A DNA stretch of 64,000 nucleotides from Enoplolaimus lenunculus (taxonomy: Eukaryota > Nematoda > Enoplea > Enoplida > Thoracostomopsidae): contig JASANG010002571.1 in NCBI GenBank assembly GCA_030248215.1, positions 1 through 64,000 on the forward strand, written 5' to 3'. The position numbers and the translations under genes were made by a program. Position 1 is the first letter of the stretch. Each line of letters opens with the position of its first letter. The notes beneath the pieces were generated by a model. The model was given only the letters and a program-made list of their open reading frames with translations. It did not search any database and was not told the DNA's origin. This document shows positions 12,701 through 24,700 of this stretch, piece after piece.

Positions 12701-15700
12701 TTGCATTTTGAAAAAACCTTTAGATTGAATGTTTACAGGAGTACACCTGGATTTTAAAGAAATTGTGTCAAAAATACAAAACACTTTTTGCACTTTGAAA
12801 AATACCTTTAGATTGAATGTTTACAGGAGTACACCTGGATTTTAAAGAAATTGTGTCAAAAATACAAAACACTTTTTGCATTTTGAAAAAAACCTTTAGA
12901 TTGAATGTTTACAGGAGTACATCTGGATTTTAAAGAAATTGTGTCAAAAATACAAAACACTTTTTGCATTTTGAAAAAACCTTTAGATTGAATGTTTACA
13001 GGAGTACACCTGGATTTTAAAGAAATTGTGTCAAAAATACAAAACACTTTTTGCATTTTGAAAAAACCTTTAGATTGAATGTTTACAGGAGTACACCTGG
13101 ATTTTAAAGAAATTGTGTCAAAAATACAAAACACTTTTTGCATTTTGAAAAAAACCTTTAGATTGAATGTTTACAGGAGTACACCTGGATTTTAAAGAAA
13201 TTGTGTCAAAAATACAAAACACTTTTTGCATTTTGAAAAAAACCTTTAGATTGAATGTTTACAGGAGTACACCTGGATTTTAAAGAAATTGTGTCAAAAA
13301 TACAAAACACTTTTTGCATTTTGGAAAAAACCTTTAGATTGAATGTTTACAGGAGTACGCCTGGATTTTAAAGAAATTGTGTCAAAAATACAAAACACTT
13401 TTTGCATTTTGGAAAAATCCTTTAGATTGAATGTTTACAGGAGTACACCTGGATTTTAAAGAAATTGCGTCAAAAATACAAAACACTTTTTGCATTTTGA
13501 AAAAACCTTTAGATTGAATGTTTACAGGAGTACACCTGGATTTTAAAGAAATTGTGTCAAAAATACAAAACACTTTTTGCATTTTGAAAAAAACCTTTAG
13601 ATTGAATGTTTACAGGAGTACACCTGGATTTTAAAGAAATTGTGTCAAAAATACAAAACACTTTTTGCATTTTGAAAAAAAACCGTTAGATTGAATGTTT
13701 ACAGGAGTACACCTGGATTTTAAAGAAATTGCGTCAAAAATACAAAACACTTTTTGCATTTTGAAAAAACCTTTAGATTGAATGTTTACAGGAGTACACC
13801 TGGATTTTAAAGAAATTGTGTCAAAAATACAAAACACTTTTTGCATTTTGAAAAAAACCTTTAGATTGAATGTTTACAGGAGTACATCTGGATTTTAAAG
13901 AAATTGTGTCAAAAATACAAAACACTTTTTGCATTTTGAAAACAAAAGCGTTTAGCATTTATGTAAAAATACCGTTTTGACAAACGCTTAAAAACGTTTA
14001 AACACACTTTTTATGCTACAGTTGCTACTTTCATTTTAGTGTTTTTCCGCTTATTACAAAAAAATCTATCTTATGATTGGCACTGTTTGAAACGGTGAAA
14101 ATCGTTTAAAATAGCGGTTTATTTTTGACCCGATTGCTAATTTAGACGTATTTTTTCACACTCTCACTTCGCTAGAACGCCGTTCCATCTTAGCAACAAT
14201 ATTTGCCACTGATGCAGATTTTTCAGCCAATTGCTTTTCGTGCTCACGTATCATTTGTCGCTTTTCAGCGTCATATTCGGTTTCAATTTCTGATACGCGT
14301 CGCTTCCAACGGCTGACTTGGGCTAAATTATCTGATAAATCTTTTGATTTGCGTGCTAACTGCGTTTCAAGAACGTTAACTTTGTCAGCGAGATCGGTGT
14401 CCTATAACAATTTAGGCTCCATGTTACTTTTAGGGCCGTCCCGGTTTGTGGTGGGTCTGTAAAAGAGTAGGCTTACATTCAAGACAACATTTTTTTGCTT
14501 AGGCTTAGGCGTAGGCTTAGAAATACGCCTTTGCAACGCTTGGGCTTAGGATTAGGAATACGGTTTTGCAACGCTTCGCCTTATGAATACGCTTAATCTG
14601 CTGTTACGGCGCTCAAAGTAACATTGACCACAATTAGGGTGGAAATATACCTTTTGATAACTCTATCCGTCGCCGTCTGTTGCCGTTCGTTACTTTGTGG
14701 CGTTATTCAGTACCCCAGCAGGCTACGGTTTAACCCTCCGAAAATTTCGGGACGGGGGTCCCTTACGATGATCCAAATATTTTTCAAATCGTTTGTTAAA
14801 AACATTGTTAAGGTTTGCATACTCTTGTTGTAGAATGCACCATCCACTCTTGATTATATTATTTTCAAACCAGATCTGAATGTGTTATAATTCTTGTGTC
14901 TGATCCAAAAATTTATGAAAAAACACGCGAGCTACGAGATCGTAAACCCGACCGCCATTTTCAAAATCTTTCATCCCTGTTGGGTTGAGGGAGGCTTGGC
15001 CAGGTTGTCCCCCCGCTCGTTGGTTCCACCAGTACTGATTTCGACGTTACACGTGTGAAAACATACTTCTCGTCGTCTTTGTTCCATCCGCATTATCGTT
15101 TCAGCGACTCTCTGTTCAGCTTTCGCTAAATCGTTTCCGTGTTTTTCAACCAAACCGCGTCGTTCGGCGTCGAATTCAACTTTAATTTCAACGATTGTTT
15201 TCTCGAGCGATTCAATCTGGCGATGTAACTGTTCAAGTGAACGATTTTTTGCCGCGAGTTCACTTTGTAAGCGTTCAAGTTTTGATTTCCATTCGTGATC
15301 CTGAAACAATTTTAGTCAAATACAACACTTATAAAGAAACAACAAAGACAAATCCAAAAAAGGCTTTAGTATGCAGCCACTAAAGCCAAAAAAGCTTCAG
15401 TGCGAACAATGCTGAAGCCTAAAAGCTTCTATGAGGCTGCATACTGAAGCGTTGCGGCTTTTTTGGCTTCAGCGTTGTGCGCACTGAAGCTTTTATAGCA
15501 TCAGTGTTCATCGCACTACTCCACAAAACTCAACTATGGTGTACGCATGATATTGTGGAAATTGCATTATGCTTTCTGACGTTCGAAGCAGATGTTATCC
15601 AACGGAATACGTTTACCATTGAGTCTGATGCTCAACAAATTTGTGGTGATTTTGTACTGTGTATACGTGTAGTTTGCATACAAGTTTAAGTACGAAAACT

Positions 15701-18700
15701 GACGAATCCAAAGGAGGCTATCCAGGCATAGGCCCCACATCGTGTATCAAAACCAACATTTTTGTGTAAGATTTAGCACTAAAATTACGTTTAGCTTCTC
15801 GTTCGCTGTCCGTCGGTGGTGTTTTTTCACTATTATCGCGTTCGCCAGTCAGAATTTTGTCGACTCGCCAATGAGTGAAAAATTACCGAAACGCTATACA
15901 TTTGATGACGTCCGACGCCGTCTTTCACTGTTCGGCACCGTTCTTCAACGTGCGATATCGTACGTGAACTACGGCCCATGTATAGAACGGTACCGGAACA
16001 GTCGTATAAGCGTATTCCTAAGCGTAAGCCTACGCCTAATCTTAAGCGTATGGATGAGTCTATTAGTAAGCCTCAGCCTAAGCCTAAGCCTAAGCAAATG
16101 AAATTAGTCTAACACTTAAACTGACTCTATTGTAGCGTCTCCGGAAAACGATCCAGTCCTGTTCTATACATGGGCATGAACTAATTTGTGTACGATACCG
16201 TACGGTGACGACCGGCGCCACACGACAAGCACATCCCCGCCCTTACCCGTGATTCAATTTTTTCAATCTCGTTTGTCTTTTCAATAATAATTGTTTCTTT
16301 TTCGTTGATCACCGTTTGATGCTGTTCGTGTAGTCGCTGCTGCTCCTGTTGAGATTGTTTCAACGCATGGTTGAGTCGAATTTCGAATTCACTCAACTGC
16401 CGTTGGTAATTTTCAATTTGTTCATTCTTTCGAATCAGCTCAGATTCGAGTAGTGTTTGTTTCGACGATCGTTCAGATTCCTGTCAAAATAGTCGATTAG
16501 CAAACATTTCAGCTTTAAGTGGGCATAAGCTCATATAAATTCTTATCTGTTGGCGTCATGGAGCTAGAAAGTTAAGCCTGTTAAGCGTGCTTTTTGGTTT
16601 CGAGTTACTGGAAATTTACAGAGGTGATGTATTGTCCACCTATCTTCTCTTGTTCATGATCGTGAACTGTGCTTTAGCAATGAATTCTCAAACATTCTAA
16701 AATTACGAAAAACATTTCTATCAGTTGGAACAACATACTTGACTTATTCTTTGTTCTAACAACGCCACTTTCGCCTGATATTCTTCAACTTCAGTTCGAC
16801 TCAACTTGAACTGATGCTCTAACGCTTCGTATTTCGCTCGCCATTCAGAATCCTACATATATACATATATATGTATATAAATATGGCTGAGTTTTCAAGT
16901 GGGATGTAAAGTTCAAAAGCTCGCATTGCAAATTTCGAAACATAGCATACAAAAAAACAAACAAACAAACAAACAATCACACAAACAAACAAACAAACAA
17001 ACAAGCAATCACACAAACAAACAAACAAACAAGCAATCACACAAACAAACAAACAAACAAGCAATCACACAAACAAACAAACAAACAAACAAGCAATCAC
17101 ACAAACAAACAAACAAACGTTTAAAAAGTTAAACAACAATAGAATTTAATGAAAAAATTGAACTCACTTCACTTTCGACCAACACCAGCGTTCCTTTGAC
17201 GGCAACTTCTCGCTTCGACTGCCGTTGTGATTCTTCTTTCGCTTTTGTCAAAATCCACGTTTGCCGTTCGTCTTCAAAACTGCGCCGTAGGGTCAAAATG
17301 TTTTGTTCGAGGCTGGAAATATTGTCGCGGTACGTTGCGATTTCACGATTTCGTGCTTCCAACTCACGCTCAAGCTCCCGGTAGCGAGTTTCCCAGCCAG
17401 TGTCCTAAAACAAAATAGCACAATTTGCAATGGACGTATACAAGGTTAGTGATAGTGATGGTACCCCTGTCATCCATAAAATTATGGAAATATGTAAAAA
17501 TGAACTTTTATAGCATTGAAACTTTCCTCGATCGCTACGCTTGCTTGCCAGAAACTTGGGCCAATGTATAGAACAGCGCCGTAACAGTGGTATACGCATA
17601 TTCCTAAGCCCAAGCCTAAGCCTAAACAATGAATTAGTCTGAAGCTTTAAGCTTTGTTCCGTTGCAGTCCCACAGAAAAACGTTCTGCCCCTGATGTTTG
17701 CATAGGCCGATATTTTTAAATATATGATGGTATACATTTCCGAAGCGAAATTCTCGATAGGTCTTTGCAATTTTGCTGACGCGTACTGGGTTTATTCTTT
17801 CTACACAGAATGTAGCCATCTTAAATTACGCGTTTTGCCCAAACCCCCTTATTTAATGGGGCCAACTGCATACAGAACATAGCTAAAATAGGAATATGTA
17901 AAAACTGATCAAAAAATAAAACAAACCATATATCACACCATGCACTACAGTAGTATTTGTCTGCTTTCATGGTTTAAACACCCCCTAAATAAAGGGCGGT
18001 AAGTGAAAAATGCAACGCGGTCCGGGTACATTCTTTCCTGCTCTCAGAATGTACCAAGTTGCGTACTCTTGTTGAAGCATACATCATCCACTCATGGTAC
18101 TACTAAACTGGTAATAGAAGCTACATACAGCTGAAGCTAAGAATACGGCTGAATGTTCTGATTATTAACCTGACGTTGTCGAGTTTCCATCATCCGAACG
18201 GTTTCTGTCAGTTTGACTTCCTTTTGTGAAATTTCATGTTGATGTTGCGACAGGAGTTGTTGTCGTTGCGTTTCAGCGTCACGTTTTGCTTGTTCCAGTT
18301 TCCGTTCCAACTCCACAATTTGTTCCCGGTATCGATCAGTATCCGCGTTTAAATTGACAATTTTGTCGTTAAGAACTGTGTACTCTTCAGAACGAATGTC
18401 AACTCGTTGTTTGAGTTCACCTCGAGCTTTGAGTAACTCGACGTTCAACGAATCTCGTTCTCGGCTGATCGTATCGAGTTGTTTGCGTAGTTGATCGTAT
18501 TTGTCTTCCGCTAATCTACTTCGATCATCCAAGTCGCGGATTCGCATTCTAAACGTTTCAATTTCTTGATCTTTTGCCGACAATTTTGTTTCGAGTTCTT
18601 TCACTGTGCCACTGGATGATTTTTGAGCCAACAATGCAGATATTTGTGCTTCGTAAGCGTCGACTTCACCGACAAATATGTCACATTTTTCACGAATCGA

Positions 18701-21700
18701 ATCCAATTCTTGTTCTTTTCTTACGAGTTCTACGCGTTGCGATTGTAGCGTTTGTTCAGCTGATTCAAGTTGTTGCTGGAGTTGAGTGATTTCTGTCAAC
18801 TGTTCAGTGTCGCGTTGTGATTCTCGACGTCGATGGCTGTCTTCTAAAGTTGATATTTTTGTCAAAAATGACGTCTGATCGATTTGGTAGTTTTCAATTC
18901 GTTTCGACAACGTTTCAACTGAGTTGTTGAGTTGTTCGCGTTCATGTCGCAGTTTCGCCAGCTCTATTTCACGATCTTGCAGTTGTTTCTTCAGCGAGTT
19001 TCGTTCGACTGTCATTGAGTTCAAAGAATCGAAACTTGACGATTTTGATTCCAATTCAGTTCGGAGACTTCGGATCCGCGCTTCGAGATGTGATCGCTCG
19101 AGTGCCCATTCTTCACGAGCTGCTCGCATTTCAACCAGCTCTTCGAGTCCAAGACTTGGCCGGTGTTGCTGTTGTTGCTTGATTGTCGTCAATTCGTCTT
19201 GTAATTCGATCATTCTCGATTCGTAACTCTGTCGTTCTGATCGCATTTGTTGATTGTCATCCACCAATCGCCGAATTTCGATTTCTGCGTCTCGAAGTTG
19301 TGACCGTAGCGTTGCGATATCGGCCAATTCTGTTGTTTGTCGTTGCTTTTCGCTCGCCAAAAGTTCAATTCGACTTTCGTACGACTGTCGGGATCGATCG
19401 AATCCAGCGACTTGTTCACGAAGTTTCGCCAACTCTGCCGTTTGACTTCGACGTTCAGTGTCGAGTTGTTCACGGTCGGCTCGCATCGAGTTTCGCTCAC
19501 GCGACCAGCTCGCGTTTTCGAGTTCCAACCGTCGATTGAGATCCGAAATTTCACGCTGTTGCGTTTGAATTTTGTCTCTGAGTTGTCGAGTTTCACGCGT
19601 GTGGTCGTCGCGCTGAAATCAGGGTACGTAATTTTAAATGTGGATAGTATTTATCACCAGTTTGTGAGTTGGGCGCAGCCAGGATTTTGTTACCGTAGGG
19701 GTTACGTTCTATGAATTTTTCGAAGGGGAAATATTGTGTTACAAACGGAAAAAACTTCTCAAACCACGTCTAAAAATGCTCATACGAAGCGTTCGACCAT
19801 AAACCACCCCTGGCTACACCCTTTGTTCAAAGGTCTTGTAGCTTTTAAACCATGGTTTGTTGAGATTGAAATACAAAACATTGTTCACACTTGATTTGTT
19901 CTACTACTGCATCAATTTTTAAATCTTCAATTGCGTGAGTTCGTCAGTTTGAAAACCTAAAGCTAAATTAGTCATAAGTGTTATATGCATTTGAGAATAT
20001 GAGACTTTAGACTCAATGATGCAGAAAATTGCTTTTTTACACATTTACGAATTAAAAAGTATGAAATACTTTTTTTGCTAAAAAACACAAATTTACCGAA
20101 TAAGCTTCTTGTTTAGCGTTGTTGAGTTCTCGCTTCAGCGACGAAATTTGTCGCTGGTAACTTGAATTTTCGGCTCGCAATTCAACAACTGATTGTCTTT
20201 CTGTTCGAAGCCTAAAAACAGTTTTATACGGTGTTCATGATATAAAATTCAGATTTACCACAAAAAACATTCATGGTTGAGAATTAACAACAAACCGTTG
20301 TTAAGCCCTATTCACACGTGCAAGTTTTTGATGCGAGAACTTGACGAACGTGATTTTGGGCAAAACTTGCAAGTGAAAGTTGCAGTTGCAAATTCTCGCA
20401 GTTATGCGTCATCCATTTTATCGTGTGCCCGCCGTGTGGAAAATTAACGCAACCATTTCCAAGTACGGTTTTGAAAAACGCTTCAAGAAGGAAATTTAAT
20501 TTGAAAAAATTGGTCTAGTGGGAAATTGAGACAATTTGCAAACCGTACTAGTAAATCGAAATGATATTTTGAGTGTCGATTTCCCAATAGGGAATTTAAA
20601 TAGGACAGCAGTAGGAAATTGAGACATTTTTAAAACTTAAATAGGAAATTGAAAAGTCACCAAAACTGCAGTGGGAAATGGGCACCCAAATTTCAGTTTC
20701 AATTTCCCTCACGGTAGTTGAAAATCAGCAGGGCAGTGGGAAATTGAAAAAATCATAAAAGCGGAAACACTGCGGTAGGTACATGACCTTTGAACTAATC
20801 GGTGCAATAATTCGCTTTCAACTATGACGGCAGGCGTTTTCGACGTCGGAAGTGAAAGAAAGATTTATGCACCAGATAGGAATATTTGTTACAAACACGC
20901 AATTCTTTTAATGCTGTCTATAATTTTGGCCAATGTATAAAACAGGGCTGTACAGGATTGTAGTGACCGTGTGTATATGTTCACCAGGACACATTATACG
21001 TCCGAAAAGAGCGAAAATTGCAGCATTTGTAAATGGACTTCAGAATTGAAGCTTTGCCACGAGATTTAATGCAAAACTACATATACATCTGTTTCGGTTC
21101 GCTCACCAGGTTTCGTCCACAGTGGGGCCGGCCAAAAAAGCTGATGCAAAACTTTTTCTAGCTTCGACCTCTAATGGCCTCCTATTATTCCACGCCAAAA
21201 CAGAAGCTCAAATATGCAAAAAGCTTCAAAATGCTAGCATTTTGGGCAAACGCCGGCTAAGGGTGGGATAACCGATCACTCAGACAAGGAATGTGTTTTT
21301 TTCATTTTTTCCGGTCATAATTTTTTTCCGGAAAAAACAATCCAGGGGCGGTAACCGTAGCCCTAAGTCTAAATCTTAGCCTAAGAAGCACTAAGTACAG
21401 GAAAAAGTGGCTGACGTTTAGGGGGCGTGATGTCTGAAGTAATTGAGCACAATTCTCGATCATGGTTCTTAGTTCTGTAAACGCCTGTGAAGTCTGTCTG
21501 GTATACATTTACGTAGTAGGGTGCAACCGGAGGTGAAAAATACCGGAGCCGGAGCCGCAGGTGGGGTGAAATTAGGTAGTAAAAATGATGGCTAATTAGT
21601 TAATTTTAGCCAATATCTGCAATATGTTGTTAAGTGGTTTGGTTTTATGTTGATTTTTTGAAAAGTGACAGAAGTCAATCGAAACGAACTAAACAGATAA

Positions 21701-24700
21701 TTTTTGCTAAATTATGCAAAACTATTAACACTCATAAATCTTCGCTCGTTTCGTCTATATTCTTAATTAGATCGTAGACACGTTCGGACATAGTAAGTTC
21801 AACGTGACTATATGCGGTTTCAGTTTGCGGGGGATACCAATTGTAATCACCAATCCTTGAATCAATATACCGTCGTACTCCATAAAAAGTAACTCCAGTG
21901 CGCGCAAAAAAATTGCTGTTCCAATTTTAAACCCAACCTCAGTAAAACTGGTAGCACAAGAAACTTGACCCCAAGCGTCGAATGACCACTAACGTCAAGA
22001 TATTCAAAATTTCAATCGCACAACTTCAACCTTGCGACTTGGGTGGCCCATCAAACATCATTTCTAGAAACTCTCATCCTAACCTTCTATTTGAACTTTG
22101 AGTTGTAAAATTTCATCCTTTTTGGGGACAATATCACAAGTGAAGTTGTAAACTGTAAATTCAATTTTCGATAAGAGGGACAATATCATTTAATTGCTAA
22201 ACGTTATGCTTCTCTTTCAATTTCCACTTTGGTAATTGAAGTGTCAAGGCAAAGCGGAAATTGAATTTGGAAAATGGCGCAATTTCCCATTGCCCTTGTT
22301 TAAAAAAGCGCTAGTGGTAAATTGAAGATCAAATAATGCTATCAATTAACTACTTGAGTTTGAAAAATCGATAGCTGTGGGAAATTGAAACAGTTTTGAA
22401 ATTCCATTTCCTTTTTGAAGCGTTTTTCAAAACCGTACCTGGAAATGGTTGCGTCAATTTTCCACACGGCGGGCACACATTAAAATGGATGACGCATTAA
22501 AACGTTAGCGAAAATTTTCCGTTGAATCTACACCTCAATACTTGTCACAGCGATTTTTGACGTGCGTTGAGGCAGAGTCAACTCGAAATTCAATTGTTTG
22601 TAAACCTATTTATAGATTATGAATACTGTCTGTTGAGTGTACCGCCAGCGTCGGATTAGGCTAGCGTGGCTCTCAAAACTTCCAGGATGTGGGCCCCTTG
22701 CGATGATCAACATATTTTTCAATGTGAGAATTTTTCAATTTTAAATACATATTCACGTTGAATATTAAAGGCTATTTTTTGTTAAAAATCGTTTTAGATT
22801 GGGGGACCCTGTTTCGTTTTAGATTGGGGGACCCTCTTTCGTTTTAGATTGGGGGACCCTGTTTCGTTTTAGATTGGGGGACCCTCTTTCGTTTTAGATT
22901 GAGGGGACCCTCTTTCGTTTTAGATTGGGGGGACCCTGTTTCGTTTTAGATTGGGGGACCCTCTTTCGTTTTAGATTGGGGGGACCCTGTTTCGTTTTAG
23001 ATTGGGGGACCCTCTTTCGTTTTAGATTGGGGGACCCTCTTTCGTTTTAGATTGGGGGACCCTGTTTCGTTTTAGATTGGGGGGACCCTGTTTCGTTTTA
23101 GATTGGGGGACCCTCTTTCGTTTTAGATTGGGGGGAACCTCTTTCGTTTTAGATTGGGGGACCCTCTTTCGTTTTAGATTGGGGGGACCCTCTTTCGTTT
23201 TAGATTGGGGAACCCTGTTTCGTTTTAGATTGGGGGGACCCTGTTTCGTTTTAGATTGGGGGACCCTCTTTCGTTTTAGATTGGGGTGACCCTCTTTCGT
23301 TTTAGATTGGGGGACCCTCTTTCGTTTTAGATTGGGGGGACCCTCTTTCGTTTTAGATTGGGGGACCCTCTTTCGTTTTAGATTGGGGGGACCCTGTTTC
23401 GTTTTAGATTGGGGGACCCTCTTTCGTTTTAGATTGGGGGACCCTCTTTCGTTTTAGATTGGGGGACCCTGTTTCGTTTTAGATTGGGGGACCCTCTTTC
23501 GTTTTAGATTGGGGGGACCCTCTTTCGTTTTAGATTGGGGTACCCTGTTTCGTTTTAGATTGGGGGGACCCTGTTTCGTTTTATATTGTGGGACCCTCTT
23601 CGTTTTAGATTGGGGGACCCTGTTTCGTTTAGATTGGGGGGACCCTGTTTCGTTTTAATTGGGGGACCCTCTTTCGTTTTAGATTGGGGGGAACCTCTTT
23701 CGTTTTAGATTGGGGACCCTCTTCGTTTTAGATTGGGGGACCCTTTTCGTTTTAGATTGGGGTACCCTGTTTCGTTTTAGATTGGGGGACCCTGTTTCGT
23801 TTTAGATTGGGGACCCTCTTTCGTTTAGATTGGGGGGACCCTCTTTCGTTTTAGATTGGGGGAACCTCTTTCGTTTTAGATTGGGGGGGACCCTCTTTCG
23901 TTTTAGATTGGGGACCCTCTTTCGTTTTAGATTGGGGTACCCTCTTTCGTTTTTGATGGGGGGACCCTCTTTCGTTTTAGATTGGGGGACCCTCTTTCGT
24001 TTTAGATTGGGGGGACCCTGTTTCGTTTTAATTGGGGGACCCTCTTTGTTTAAGATTGGGGGGAACCTCTTTCGTTTTAGATTGGGGAACCCTGTTTCGT
24101 TTTAGATTGGGGGGACCCTCTTTCGTTTTAAGGATTGGGGGACCCTCTTTCGTTTTAGATTGGGGGAACCTCTTTTTTTTTAGATTGGGGGACCCTCTTT
24201 GTTTTAGATTGGGGGGACCCTGTTTCGTTTTAGATTGGGGGACCCTCTTTTTTTAGATTGGGGGACCCTGTTTCGTTTTAAATTGGGGACCCTCTTTCGT
24301 TTTAGATTGGGGGGACCCTCTTTCGTTTTAGATTGGGGAACCCTCTTTCGTTTTAGATTGGGGGGACCCTGTTTCGTTTTAGATTGGGGGACCCTGTTCT
24401 AGATTGGGGAACCTTTTCGTTTTAGATTGGGGGGACCCTGGGTGGGGGACCCTCTTTCGTTTTAGATTGGGGGACCCTCTTTCAGTTTTAGATTGGGGTG
24501 ACCCTCTTTCGTTTTAGATTGGGGGACCCTCTTTCGTTTTAGATTGGGGGACCCTGTTTCGTTTTAGATTGGGGGACCCTCTTTCGTTTTAGATTGGGGG
24601 ACCCTCTTTCGTTTTAGATTGGGGGACCCTGTTTCGTTTTAGATTGGGGGACCCTCTTTCGTTTTAGATTGGGGGGACCCTCTTTCGTTTTAGATTGGGG

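Noticed and set aside
12593-13846. Repeated ORFs reading MQKVFCIFDTISLKSR
   Set aside because: Open frames of the 87-bp satellite, with no splice or start context.
10-19612. Naming the rod gene rootletin, myosin or a nuclear pore filament protein
   Set aside because: Coiled-coil similarity alone is not diagnostic, and the six N-terminal EF-hands do not fit those families.
18574-19714. Plus-strand ORFs over the long rod exon
   Set aside because: Antisense shadows of the minus-strand coiled-coil coding sequence; composition is Ser/Arg/Cys-rich nonsense.
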